From: Desulfurellales bacterium
GTDB taxonomy: Bacteria; Campylobacterota_A; Desulfurellia; Desulfurellales; Hippeaceae
Reading direction: 5' to 3'
Assembly (NCBI GenBank): GCA_027035575.1
Contig: JALVUQ010000063.1
Coordinates: 40,844-104,843 of the forward strand
Length of the DNA: 64,000 bases
Shown: in pieces, positions 27,309 through 36,119 of the stretch
Numbering within the stretch: position 1 is the first letter of the stretch
Layout of the letters: the number at the start of each line of letters is the position of its first letter
Notes under the pieces: model-generated
Told to the model about the DNA's origin: nothing
Database searches by the model: none
The model's input: only the letters and a program-made list of their open reading frames with translations
Program-made: the position numbers and the translations under genes

Positions 27309-28676
27309 ATGTCCAAGAAGAAAAACGAGGAACTAAAGAAAAAGCTGAGTTATGAAAATAAAAACGGGTGGGATTTAAGCCGCACGTCAAAGGATAAGGT
27401 TTTTAAGTTTGCCGAAAAATACAAAGATTTCATAGGAAAATGCAAGACAGAGAGAGAAACGGTGAACTTTGTGTTTGATGAGTTTGAGAAAAAGAAAAAA
27501 AAGGACGATATAATCGTTATAAACAGAGGAAAAAGCATAGCATTGATAAGGTTGGGCAGTAAAAACGGAATGAAACTTGTAGCAAGCCACATAGATGCTC
27601 CGAGGATTGACATAAAGCAAAATCCCCTTTTTGAAGAGACCGATATTGCCTTGCTTCATACCCACTACTACGGGGGCATAAAAAAATATCAGTGGTTTAA
27701 CATACCTCTTGCCATTCACGGCGTAGTTGTGAATGAAAACGGAGAAAAAATAAATATAACAATCGGCGAGGACGACAGCGACCCTGCGTTTGTTATACCT
27801 GATTTGCTTCCGCATCTATCCCACAAAGTCATAGACGAAAAAAAGGTCAAAGAGGCGTTCGATGCTGAAAAAATGAACTTAATCGTCGGGAGCATACCGT
27901 TCGATAAAGACGAAAAAGATGCCGTGAAATTAAACATACTGAATATACTTTATGAAAAATACGGCATAAAAGAGGAAGACTTTATATCCTCGGAGCTGGA
28001 AATAGTGCCGGCATTGAAACCGAGGGACATAGGATTTGACAGAGGATTTATAGCAGCCTACGCTCAGGATGATAGAATTTGTGCCTACTGCTCAAAAGAA
28101 GCGTTTTTTGATGCCAAAAAAAATGAAAAAACCGTTGTTGCGCTAATGATAGACAAAGAGGAGATAGGTTCAGACGGCAATACGGGAGCCAAATCGAGGT
28201 TTTTGATGGATGTTGTTATTGAAATAATGAAGGCACAAAACAGAGAGGCTACCTTTGAGAGCATAGGAGAATTTTTCAAAAACTCGGAGGTTCTTTCTGC
28301 GGATGTAAACGGTGCTGTCAACCCTATGTATAAAGAGGTTCACGAAAAAGATAATGCAAGCTATATTAACAAGGGTGTTGTTATGACAAAATTTACCGGC
28401 CACGGCGGTAAATATATGGCAAACGACGCCTCTGCCGAATTTGTAGGAAAAATAAGAAAGATTTTTAACGATGCAAACGTGAATTGGCAAACGGGAGAGC
28501 TTGGAAAGGTGGATGAAGGCGGTGGCGGAACAATCGCCAAATACCTTGCAAGCTGGAATATGGATGTAATAGACTGCGGTCCTGCCTTATTGTCTATGCA
28601 CTCTCCCTATGAGATTTCATCCAAGACAGACCTTTTTGAAACATATAAAGCATACAAGGCATTTTTTGAGGGTTAA
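27309..28676 (+). CDS. M18 family aminopeptidase
   Basis: 455-residue zinc aminopeptidase of family M18 (aspartyl aminopeptidase-like, ApeB). Metal-binding and catalytic motifs are visible: ASHIDAPRID with H and D, AYAQDDRI, and MIDKEEIGSDGNTGA with the glutamate pair. The late FTGHGGKYMANDASAE and MHSPYEIS hold the remaining histidine ligands. It probably removes acidic N-terminal residues from peptides in the cytoplasm. It is co-transcribed with proS and followed by a strong terminator. Confidence 0.92.
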   Translation: MSKKKNEELKKKLSYENKNGWDLSRTSKDKVFKFAEKYKDFIGKCKTERETVNFVFDEFEKKKKKDDIIVINRGKSIALIRLGSKNGMKLVASHIDAPRIDIKQNPLFEETDIALLHTHYYGGIKKYQWFNIPLAIHGVVVNENGEKINITIGEDDSDPAFVIPDLLPHLSHKVIDEKKVKEAFDAEKMNLIVGSIPFDKDEKDAVKLNILNILYEKYGIKEEDFISSELEIVPALKPRDIGFDRGFIAAYAQDDRICAYCSKEAFFDAKKNEKTVVALMIDKEEIGSDGNTGAKSRFLMDVVIEIMKAQNREATFESIGEFFKNSEVLSADVNGAVNPMYKEVHEKDNASYINKGVVMTKFTGHGGKYMANDASAEFVGKIRKIFNDANVNWQTGELGKVDEGGGGTIAKYLASWNMDVIDCGPALLSMHSPYEISSKTDLFETYKAYKAFFEG

Positions 28677-28683
28677 GAAAGTC

Positions 28684-28706
28684 GGGGAGGCTGCCCTCCC
28701 CTTTTT
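28684..28706 (+). terminator. Rho-independent terminator after proS-M18
   Basis: GGGGAGG, a CTGC loop, CCTCCCC and a run of five T. Perfect seven-pair GC stem starting eight bases after the M18 stop. Confidence 0.88.
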
Positions 28707-28712
28707 ACTGCT

Positions 28713-29159
28713 ATGAAATTTGAAGATGTTTTTAACAATACGATAAAATCGATAATGAGGGTTATTCTCTATCTTCTTGCAACCATCATAATGCTCATAA
28801 TCATCTTTCAATTGATAAAATTGATACTCGACCTAAAAGACATACTGTTTGAATTTGTAAAAACCGACGAATCATCAAAGAAAGCAGTCGTATCGGTTTT
28901 AAATCTCTTTATCCTCATAGAGTTTTTCAGGGGAATCCTTTCATACTTTGAGTTTGACAGGTTAAAATTGTCATACATAACTGACGCTGCTTTGGTTTTT
29001 ATAATAAGGGAGGTTATGATAACCCTCTTTTACAAACATATAAATCTCCAACTTTCCGTTGCATATTCAATAGTTATCATCTCGCTTGCAGCACTGAGAA
29101 CTCTGTCCATAATATATACACCCGATAGGGAAAAACTTGAAAAGGAACTGAGAAAGTAG
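28713..29159 (+). CDS. PsiE family membrane protein
   Basis: 148-residue membrane protein resembling phosphate-starvation-inducible PsiE. Four hydrophobic helices are visible (about 15-45, 60-80, 92-108, 112-130), and YFEFDRLKLSYITDAALVFIIREVM is split across the conserved middle. The ATG lies only six bases after the upstream terminator's T-run, so it lacks room for its own promoter or a Shine-Dalgarno; it must depend on readthrough or on unusual initiation. The next gene begins right after its stop. Role unknown. Confidence 0.8.
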   Translation: MKFEDVFNNTIKSIMRVILYLLATIIMLIIIFQLIKLILDLKDILFEFVKTDESSKKAVVSVLNLFILIEFFRGILSYFEFDRLKLSYITDAALVFIIREVMITLFYKHINLQLSVAYSIVIISLAALRTLSIIYTPDREKLEKELRK

Positions 29160-29780
29160 TTGACCGGACTGCCGTTTGTTTTGGCTAACGACATAGGGCT
29201 TGTGGCTTTTGCAATATCGGGTGTTTATAAAGGAATCAACAGAAAACTCGATGTACTTGGAGCATCCGTTTTGGGATTTATGACGGCACTTGGCGGCGGG
29301 GTAATACGGGATGTTCTTGCAAATAAAACCCCTGCCGTTTTTACCGGATATTCTGATATATCTTTCGCCTTTTTAGGCGTTGTCGTATCTTTTTTAATCC
29401 ACTTCCTCACAAAAAAGGATATCAGCAACTCCACGGCTGTTAAAATATCCGATGCCATAGGGCTTGCGGCATTTACGGTTATAGGTGCGAGCATAGCTGC
29501 AAACAGGGGATTTAATATGATAGGCATTCTGCTGCTTGGCGTAATAACAGGCGTCGGAGGCGGTCTGATAAGCGATTTGTTAACCCTCAAGGTACCTATG
29601 GTTTTAAGCGAAGATTTCTATGCCACCTGCTCCGTAGCTGGTACTATTTGCTTTTATCTCTCTCTTGAGATTCATTACGGAATTAACTTTGCTACATATT
29701 CCTCGTTTCTTGTAGTGCTCCTGTTAAGAAGTGCGGCGCTGATATTTAAGTGGAGCCTGCCGAAGTTCACAAAAGACTGA
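29160..29780 (+). CDS. TRIC/UPF0126 family membrane protein
   Basis: 206-residue polytopic protein of the UPF0126 (YicG/YadS) family, bacterial relatives of trimeric intracellular cation channels. The duplicated glycine-rich module is obvious: DVLGASVLGFMTALGGGVIRDVL in the first half and FNMIGILLLGVITGVGGGLI in the second, each ending with an acidic residue. Seven helices are expected. It starts with TTG directly after the PsiE stop, so the two are coupled. Ion or substrate specificity is not evident. Confidence 0.88.
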   Translation: MTGLPFVLANDIGLVAFAISGVYKGINRKLDVLGASVLGFMTALGGGVIRDVLANKTPAVFTGYSDISFAFLGVVVSFLIHFLTKKDISNSTAVKISDAIGLAAFTVIGASIAANRGFNMIGILLLGVITGVGGGLISDLLTLKVPMVLSEDFYATCSVAGTICFYLSLEIHYGINFATYSSFLVVLLLRSAALIFKWSLPKFTKD

Positions 29781-29825
29781 TATATTGTTCTTGTTTCTGT
29801 ATTTTAAACAAAGAGGATTGATTAT

Positions 29826-31943
29826 TTGAAAAACAGAAAACACTACCTTGAGCTTCTCGACATTATAGACTCTATTCATTCGATTAATAATAAAAAAGAC
29901 TGGCCTGTCATATTAAGAAAGATAGCCCGAATGTTCGGTGCTGAAGAGGCATTTTTTGCATCAAACGAAAACAACATTCTAATTTGCACATCATCTATGA
30001 GGTCAACAGGCGAGCAATATAAGCATACAAAAAACGAAACGGCAGCTCACACTACAATAAAAAATCTACAAACGCTGTCTATAAAGGACTACGACAGATT
30101 TTCCTCTAAATCCGTATATTGGGCAAAAAGAGGGGTAAAATCCGTTTTAAGCGTCCCTGTATTTTTTAAAGACGAGGTATTTGGCGCCCTTCAGGTTGTC
30201 TATTTCTCTAAATACACGGAATTTTCAAAAGAAGATGCGGCTCTGCTTGAGAAAATAGCAAAAATCATATCCTTTGTTTTGTACAACAACAAACACAAAG
30301 AAAGGTACAATCAGGCAATCAATATGGAGCTAAAACAGATAGAGCTTATTTATAAAAAACAGATACCGAGAACCTACAAAGACGAAAAATTTACCCAATG
30401 GATGACAGACTATTTAAACAGAATTTTACGTATGACAAAGGCTAAAGCCGTAGGATTCGTTTTTCCTCAGGAGGACATATATGTAGCTGTCTCAACAGCC
30501 GGCAAAAAAATAACATTCATCTCCTATCTAAAAACTCAGGAGGTGCAAAACCTCATAACATACGGAATATGGGAAAAGCAGGTAAAAGACATTCTGCTTT
30601 TGGAAGACCTAAACAGCGTTAATATAGAAATTTCAAGCTTTGCGAAGATGTCAAACATAAAGTCGGCTCTATTTGTTCCCATAGTTATAAACAGTGAAGT
30701 TATTGCTGTTTTTGCATTCGGGTTTGATAAAATAAACAGAGTTACGAAGGACTACAGGATATTTTTGCAAACAATAGCTATGCACATAATGTTTGCCGTA
30801 GAAACCTCAAAAAATCTATCGAGAATAAACTCGGCTCTCTCCGAAACAGAGGAAAAATTTACGGAATCCTTTGTATTGATGATGGAAGCAAGAGATACAT
30901 ACACGAAAGGACACTCCCAAAGAGTTGCCTTTTATGCCAAAAGAATAGCCGAGGCTTTGGGACTAAACAGCGATGAACAGTCTATGATGTATGCGGCGGG
31001 GCTTGTTCACGATATAGGAAAAATCGGAATACCTGATGCCGTTTTACTCAAACCCGGCAAGTTAACAAAAGAAGAGTGCAACATTATGAAATACCATCCC
31101 GAATTCTCGTATCAAATCATAAAAGACATAAACAGGTTTAAAAGGATAGCCGACAGCGTCAGATATCACCATGAGAGGTGTGACGGAAGCGGATACCCGG
31201 AAGGTCTAAAATCAAATGATATTCCTTTGGGTGCAAAAATTCTCGCAATAGCAGACGTTTTTGACGCCATCACTACGGACAGACCCTATAGAAAGGCTAT
31301 GGAGTTGGAAAAAGCGATTGACACGATGCTTTCTTTGAAAAATGAATTCGACAAAGAGGTTTTAAACGGGGCTATCGATATTTTAAAAGAGAGCTACCTG
31401 TTTGAGGATATGAACGAACCCTACAGGAACTTTATGCCTGAATACATAGACAATATTAGAATGGAAATATTTACAAAGGATTTTATGACCGGGCTATTGA
31501 GAAGAAAAACATTTATAGAAAAGGTGGAACGCGCAATAAAAGCAAATAAAAGATTTACCGTGTTTTATGTTGACATAAAAAATTTAAGTCGTATAAATTA
31601 TCAATACTCAATGGATGTAGGGGATAAGGTTATTTTAGCAACGGCAGAGGTTTTGAGAAAAACAAAATATAAAAGGTTTCTTGCAAGAACACAGCCTGAT
31701 GTATTCTATTTTCTATATTTCGGTAAATCCCAGCCTGAGATTTTTGCCGCAGAGTTGAAAGAAAAACTACAAAACAGAGTTATAGAGAAGCTGTCAAAAG
31801 AAGAGATGGATATTTACGGGTGGGAAAACATAGTTGATTTCTATGTGGCTTTTTCGGAATTTGTACCGGGCAAAAGTGCAGAGGATATGATGTACGAATG
31901 CCAGAAAAGAAAAAAAGAGGTGGAGGAGTTGATAAATGAGTGA
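29826..31943 (+). CDS. GAF-GAF-HD-GYP protein with degenerate GGDEF domain
   Basis: 705-residue cytoplasmic signalling protein. Two GAF-like sensor domains (about 20-155 and 190-335) precede an HD-GYP phosphodiesterase domain (about 345-520) with the metal-binding H395/D396 in LVHDIGKIGIPD and HHERCDGSGYPEG from 448. The last ~150 residues resemble GGDEF (DFMTGLLRRKTF, FYVDIKNLSRIN, GDKVILATAEVLR) but the signature loop is QPDVF rather than GGDEF, so it is probably catalytically dead or regulatory. It likely hydrolyses cyclic di-GMP. TTG start with GAGG nine bases upstream; overlaps pepD by eight bases. Confidence 0.88.
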   Translation: MKNRKHYLELLDIIDSIHSINNKKDWPVILRKIARMFGAEEAFFASNENNILICTSSMRSTGEQYKHTKNETAAHTTIKNLQTLSIKDYDRFSSKSVYWAKRGVKSVLSVPVFFKDEVFGALQVVYFSKYTEFSKEDAALLEKIAKIISFVLYNNKHKERYNQAINMELKQIELIYKKQIPRTYKDEKFTQWMTDYLNRILRMTKAKAVGFVFPQEDIYVAVSTAGKKITFISYLKTQEVQNLITYGIWEKQVKDILLLEDLNSVNIEISSFAKMSNIKSALFVPIVINSEVIAVFAFGFDKINRVTKDYRIFLQTIAMHIMFAVETSKNLSRINSALSETEEKFTESFVLMMEARDTYTKGHSQRVAFYAKRIAEALGLNSDEQSMMYAAGLVHDIGKIGIPDAVLLKPGKLTKEECNIMKYHPEFSYQIIKDINRFKRIADSVRYHHERCDGSGYPEGLKSNDIPLGAKILAIADVFDAITTDRPYRKAMELEKAIDTMLSLKNEFDKEVLNGAIDILKESYLFEDMNEPYRNFMPEYIDNIRMEIFTKDFMTGLLRRKTFIEKVERAIKANKRFTVFYVDIKNLSRINYQYSMDVGDKVILATAEVLRKTKYKRFLARTQPDVFYFLYFGKSQPEIFAAELKEKLQNRVIEKLSKEEMDIYGWENIVDFYVAFSEFVPGKSAEDMMYECQKRKKEVEELINE

Positions 31944-33348
31944 TAACGACATTACAAGCAGAATAATGGATATTTTCGAAGAAATAAATTCCATACCGAG
32001 ATGTTCCAAACACGAAGAAAAAATTGCGGATTTTCTACTTGAATGGGCAAAAAAGCAAAAATTTGATGCAAAAAAAGACAAAGCAAATAATGTTGTTATA
32101 AATGTCCCGGCAACAAAGGGTTATGAGAATAAAGAAAGCATAGCACTGCAGGGGCATATGGATATGGTATGCGAAAAAACAACAGACTCAAAACACGATT
32201 TTTCAAAAGACCCTATTAAAGTGATTAGAGAGGGAGATTGGGTTAGAGCCGATGCCACAACTCTTGGAGCTGATGACGGCGTTGCGCTCGCCATAGGGCT
32301 TGCAGTAGCATCAAAAGACGATTTGGAACATCCCGAACTGGAGCTTCTTTTTACTGCGGATGAGGAAACAGGGATGAACGGAGCAAAAAGTTTGCAGCCC
32401 GGATTTTTTAAAAGCAAAAAGCTCATAAACATAGATTCCGAAAGAGAAGGGGTATTTACCATAGGTTGCGCCGGGGGAGAAGATACGGATATTGAAATGC
32501 CGGTTAGAAATGAAATTCAAGAAGGTTATTTTTACGAAATAACAATAGACGGCTTATTGGGCGGGCATTCCGGTGTTGAAATTGACAAACAGAGAGCAAA
32601 TGCCTTAAAACTTGTTGTTGAATTCTTAAAAAGCCTCGACAAAGACAGCGAAGCCAGATTATGCTCAATTAACGGAGGAAGTGCCAGAAATGCCATACCT
32701 AAGCACGCCTCCGCCGTTATATATATGAAAAAAGGTATAAAAGCCGAAAATATTGCACTGTTTTATAAAGAAATTTTAGAACAATACCCGACAGAGAAAA
32801 ACATAAAAATAGACTTCAAACAGTTGAAAAATATAGGAAAGGTGTTTGTTAATTCAAAGGAAATTATGGAGCTGTTAGACGAACTTCCGCACGGGGTTTA
32901 TGAAAAAACAGAGACAGGAATAACCAAAACCTCCGATAATTTGGCAAAGATTATTACAAAAAAAGACAAATTGATTATCTCAACCAATCAACGCAGCTTA
33001 ACGGAAGAAGGATTAAATACAATCACCTCCAAAATTGAGAACATTGCAAAAAAACACGGTGCAAAGTGTACAAGCCATAACAGATATCCGTCCTGGCAGC
33101 CGAACTACAACTCAACGCTGGTAATAAAAAGCAGCAAGATATATGAGAAGCTGTTTTCTGAAAAACCGAAAATAGAGGTTGTCCATGCCGGTTTGGAGTG
33201 TGGAATTATCGGTTCTTTAAATAAGGGTATGGATATGATATCCATAGGTCCTGATATGAAGAATATACACACCCCTAAAGAGAGCCTTTATGTTCCCTCT
33301 TTAGAAAAGGTTTGGAGATTGATTGTCGCTATACTAAAAGAAATTTAA
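31936..33348 (+). CDS. pepD: Aminoacyl-histidine dipeptidase PepD (M20 family)
   Basis: 470-residue M20 metallopeptidase (PepD/carnosinase-like) that cleaves dipeptides. Metal ligands are visible in QGHMDMVCEK (His and Asp), LGADDGVALA (bridging Asp), TADEETGMNGA (catalytic Glu and ligand Glu) and the late VHAGLECG with the final histidine in NIHTPKE. GGHSGVEI marks the dimerisation domain. It is coupled to the HD-GYP gene and convergent with the glucosaminidase gene, with only two bases between stops. Confidence 0.93.
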   Translation: MSDNDITSRIMDIFEEINSIPRCSKHEEKIADFLLEWAKKQKFDAKKDKANNVVINVPATKGYENKESIALQGHMDMVCEKTTDSKHDFSKDPIKVIREGDWVRADATTLGADDGVALAIGLAVASKDDLEHPELELLFTADEETGMNGAKSLQPGFFKSKKLINIDSEREGVFTIGCAGGEDTDIEMPVRNEIQEGYFYEITIDGLLGGHSGVEIDKQRANALKLVVEFLKSLDKDSEARLCSINGGSARNAIPKHASAVIYMKKGIKAENIALFYKEILEQYPTEKNIKIDFKQLKNIGKVFVNSKEIMELLDELPHGVYEKTETGITKTSDNLAKIITKKDKLIISTNQRSLTEEGLNTITSKIENIAKKHGAKCTSHNRYPSWQPNYNSTLVIKSSKIYEKLFSEKPKIEVVHAGLECGIIGSLNKGMDMISIGPDMKNIHTPKESLYVPSLEKVWRLIVAILKEI

Positions 33349-33350
33349 AA

Positions 33351-34280
33351 TTATTGAACGTTATCGTCAGATGAATAGTTAGACACAAGAATCTGCTGTA
33401 TGCCGTAGCTATCGTATCTTGCCAAACCGTTTGAGGCTAAAATATGCTGAACCAGCTTGATATATCTTTGTCTTTTTGTGGAGTACATCGTTAAATATTC
33501 AGCCAGCTTGTAAGGATTCCTATTTTTCCCCATCAGGTAGCGTTCCTCTCTGAATTTTCTGTACGCTGCCGATGTATTTAAATTCATCATATACATAACC
33601 GTTGCATCGTATAGATTATCAAAAGACATCACTATGGGCTGCCACGGCTTTCTGTGTTTTCTGTGTATTCCGTAAATATTGTTGTACAAGCTCGTAAAAC
33701 GGGATTTGCCCCAACCCGATTCTATCCCGGCTTGAGCTATCAAAAGGCTTACAGGAACACTGTCTGCCCTTTTTACAAGTTCGGAAATATTGTTCGTTTT
33801 GTATTTTTTCATCATTGCTTTTAAAAATGTTTTATCCCGCTCGCTTAATTTTATCCCTCCCTCAATCTTTGCCTCTATCTGCATCACTATCTTATGCTCT
33901 TGCTGCAGTTGCTCTCTAACGGTTAATGCTATGGGCAGCATAGCCGATATAAACAACTTTTTTCTTAAATTGGCAGGTAAATATCTGAAATCCTTAGGGA
34001 AACTCTTTAAAAGGTAGGGTTTTACGGTATTGGTATAGCTCCTGTTACTCAAACCGTAGAGATGCATCTCTTTTTTTAGCTGACTTGAGTTGGAGGCTTG
34101 ATAAAAAATAAATCCTTCTTTGGAGGAAAATGTAATGCCACCGCTAACAATATTATATGTTTTTACGTTTTTTGAAAAAGCCAGTAATGCAATACCGGCT
34201 AAAAATGCTGCGGCAAATAAAACTACCAGCAGAACGCCCCAAGGGCTGCTTTGCTTAATAACAAGTCGCTTTTTACTCAT
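33351..34280 (-). CDS. Membrane-anchored glucosaminidase domain protein (Bax-like)
   Basis: 309-residue protein with a single N-terminal membrane helix (about 12-35 after MSKKRLVIK) and a periplasmic glucosaminidase/Bax-like domain. VPVSLLIAQAGIESGWGKS holds the catalytic glutamate region, and LYNNIYGIHRKHRKPW follows. It probably cuts the glycan strands of peptidoglycan. The ATG at 34280 is preferred over one ten codons upstream because the promoter -10 lies between them. AAGG is only four bases before this ATG. It converges on pepD. Confidence 0.85.
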   Translation of the reverse strand: MSKKRLVIKQSSPWGVLLVVLFAAAFLAGIALLAFSKNVKTYNIVSGGITFSSKEGFIFYQASNSSQLKKEMHLYGLSNRSYTNTVKPYLLKSFPKDFRYLPANLRKKLFISAMLPIALTVREQLQQEHKIVMQIEAKIEGGIKLSERDKTFLKAMMKKYKTNNISELVKRADSVPVSLLIAQAGIESGWGKSRFTSLYNNIYGIHRKHRKPWQPIVMSFDNLYDATVMYMMNLNTSAAYRKFREERYLMGKNRNPYKLAEYLTMYSTKRQRYIKLVQHILASNGLARYDSYGIQQILVSNYSSDDNVQ

Positions 34281-34290
34281 ACCTTGAGGG

Positions 34291-34318
34291 AATATAGTCA
34301 AAAAAAGCAATAAGTCAA
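34291..34318 (-). promoter_or_regulatory. Promoter of the glucosaminidase gene, nearly leaderless
   Basis: TTGACT (34318-34313), 16-base spacer and TATATT (34296-34291). Transcription should start near 34284, leaving only about four bases before the ATG at 34280. Confidence 0.65.
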
Positions 34319-34374
34319 GTAAAAAAGAGAAAAAATAGTGATTTTTGTGTGAAATTTAACTTCTTTATGAGAAT

Positions 34375-34398
34375 TTGAGCCCCGAAAACGAGGCTCAA
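34375..34398 (-). terminator. Hairpin after the UPF0173 gene
   Basis: Inverted repeat TTGAGCC/GGCTCAA, extendable to ten pairs with one mismatch around an AAAA/TTTT loop, six bases after the stop. The following T-run is weak, so termination strength is uncertain. Confidence 0.5.
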
Positions 34399-34403
34399 TT
34401 CCC

Positions 34404-35105
34404 TTAAATAGTAAGGCTTTCTCCGGGTTGAATTATCTTAACTTCCGATTTATCTCCGACAAGTTTTATAAACTCGTTCGGGTCTTGCTTAATTAAATCC
34501 CAAGCGAGATAGTGCATAGGCATAACGGCTTTCGGTTTCAAAAATTCAACAGCCTTCGCTCCGTCTGCAACACCCATAGTAAAGTTGTCGCCTATAGGAA
34601 TCATAGCCAAATCGAGTTTGTTTAACTCCCCTATCAATTGCATATCCAAAAACAGCCCGGTGTCGCCCGAATGATAAATCGTCTTTCCGTCAATCTCCAC
34701 AACAAAACCAACAGGATTTCCGGTATATACCGTGCCTTCCTCATCGTTCATAACAGCGCTGCCGTGGTGAGCTATAGTGAGCTTTACCCAAAAATCATCA
34801 CTAAATCGGTGTGCCCCGCCTATGTGCATAGGATGAACATTTTCAATGCCGTGCCTTTGCAGATACACTATAAGCTCAAATGCCGCAATGACCGTAGCTT
34901 TCGTTCTTTTTGCTATTGCTATCGTATCTCCGAGATGGTCCCAATGCCCGTGGGTAACCAAAATATAATCAACGTCAATACTCTCCGGTGCAAAGGTTCC
35001 CTCTTTAATATCAGGGTTACCCGTTATGTATGGGTCTATGATGAATTTTGTTTTATCTCCTTCCACCAAAACAGCCGACTGACCTATCCAAGTAATTTTT
35101 GGCAT
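34404..35105 (-). CDS. UPF0173 metal-dependent hydrolase
   Basis: 233-residue metallo-beta-lactamase-fold protein of the UPF0173 family. The metal site is visible: H-x-H-x-D-H in VTHGHWDHLGD (about 51-61), H in AHHGSA, D in YHSGDTGLF and the C-terminal MHYLAWD. MPKITWIGQSAVLVEG is the family N-terminus. A strong AGGAGG precedes the ATG. It is a single-gene unit with its own promoter and hairpin. The natural substrate is unknown. Confidence 0.9.
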   Translation of the reverse strand: MPKITWIGQSAVLVEGDKTKFIIDPYITGNPDIKEGTFAPESIDVDYILVTHGHWDHLGDTIAIAKRTKATVIAAFELIVYLQRHGIENVHPMHIGGAHRFSDDFWVKLTIAHHGSAVMNDEEGTVYTGNPVGFVVEIDGKTIYHSGDTGLFLDMQLIGELNKLDLAMIPIGDNFTMGVADGAKAVEFLKPKAVMPMHYLAWDLIKQDPNEFIKLVGDKSEVKIIQPGESLTI

Positions 35106-35144
35106 TTTCTACACCTCCTATTTTAAAAGTTTATTTCTTAACTT

Positions 35145-35172
35145 ATAATATACATTCTACAAAAAATATCAA
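35145..35172 (-). promoter_or_regulatory. Promoter of the UPF0173 gene
   Basis: TTGATA (35172-35167), 16-base spacer and TATTAT (35150-35145) with TG near its upstream edge; leader of about 35 bases including the AGGAGG site. Confidence 0.55.
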
Positions 35173-35257
35173 GTATTATTTTATACTTTTTTAAAGACAA
35201 AAAGAAAGTTCGGGACGCACAGTCCGGCTGCAAACCTTAAAAACTTATAAATTAAGT

Positions 35258-35944
35258 CTATCTAACTTCAAATATATCAAACATTTTGCCGATTTTTTGC
35301 CTTATTTCATCAAGCTTTTCATCAGATATGCTTCTTTTTGAGAGAAAACTTTCATTTAGAGTTTTTGAAGGTATAAAACGCTGAATGTAGTAGGCTTTTG
35401 CGCCCTTTATCAAATCAGCTATCGACAATACATCTTCTTTTCCCACAAATCCGTCTATGACGGTTGTTCTGAATTCATAATCCATATGACTGTTTTTTAT
35501 TATATCGATGCTTTTTGCAATACACTCCGTATCGTGCTCGTAACCCGTAACAACACCGTATCTATCCAAAGGAGCTTTAATATCCATAGCTATGTAGGTC
35601 ACAAGGCGCTCTTGTATCAACTCCTCCAATATTTTTGGGTTAGTGCCGTTTGTATCAAGTTTTATTCTTTCATATCCCAAAAGGCGTATTTCTTTTATAA
35701 AGTCAGCCAAATCGCTATGAAGAGTGGGCTCACCCCCCGTTATCGATACGGCGCTCAGCTTACCCACCCTTCTTTTTAAAAAGTCAAATAAACAGTTTCT
35801 ATCCATACTTTTTATACTGCCCGTCACAAGCTCCGGGTTATGGCAGTAAGGACATCGAAAGTTACAGCCTACTGTAAATACAACTGCGCAAACCTCACCC
35901 GGATAGTCTATAAGAGAAGTCTTTTGAAGAGCTCCTATTATCAT
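35258..35944 (-). CDS. nrdG: Anaerobic ribonucleotide reductase activating protein NrdG
   Basis: 228-residue radical SAM activase that abstracts hydrogen to create the glycyl radical on class III RNR. The cluster motif is CNFRCPYC (C-x3-C-x2-C near residue 26), followed by HNPELV. SITGGEPTL is the glycine-rich SAM strand and KLDTNGTNP is typical. The protein matches the longer NrdG type that also resembles pyruvate formate-lyase activases. Its ATG overlaps the stop of the 58-residue glycyl-radical gene (ATGA), so synthesis of activase and its target peptide is coupled. Confidence 0.93.
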   Translation of the reverse strand: MIIGALQKTSLIDYPGEVCAVVFTVGCNFRCPYCHNPELVTGSIKSMDRNCLFDFLKRRVGKLSAVSITGGEPTLHSDLADFIKEIRLLGYERIKLDTNGTNPKILEELIQERLVTYIAMDIKAPLDRYGVVTGYEHDTECIAKSIDIIKNSHMDYEFRTTVIDGFVGKEDVLSIADLIKGAKAYYIQRFIPSKTLNESFLSKRSISDEKLDEIRQKIGKMFDIFEVR

Positions 35945-36117
35945 TGAAGCTTAAAAGTTTTCCTCTCTTTAAACTCCTCCTGTTTGCCGTCGTTCCACTG
36001 CTCCACAGGCCTTAAATATCCCACAACCCTCGAATAGACTTCGCATTTTGTTCCTCTCAGCGCACTTTTTTCAGCCTCCAACTCCCTAATCTTTCTCTCA
36101 ATACTCTCCCTTGTCAT
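35941..36117 (-). CDS. Separate glycyl-radical peptide of class III ribonucleotide reductase
   Basis: 58-residue open frame with a perfect GGAGG six bases before its ATG. It reads MTRESIERKIRELEAEK, then CEVYSRVVGYLRPVEQWND, then GKQEEFKERKTFKLQ. RVVGY with G33 is the glycyl radical motif found at the C-terminus of NrdD, and WN-GK-EEF-R matches the same terminal domain. The large NrdD frame upstream lacks this part. The gene is two bases after the nrdD stop, in another frame, and overlaps nrdG by four bases. It most likely forms the radical-bearing subunit that docks on NrdD. Short stand-alone forms of this domain may be known elsewhere; I cannot check. Confidence 0.88.
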   Translation of the reverse strand: MTRESIERKIRELEAEKSALRGTKCEVYSRVVGYLRPVEQWNDGKQEEFKERKTFKLQ

Positions 36118-36119
36118 CT

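Noticed and set aside
35190..35250. Terminator after nrdG
   Set aside because: GGAC/GTCC gives only a four-pair stem before a T-rich stretch; too weak to call.
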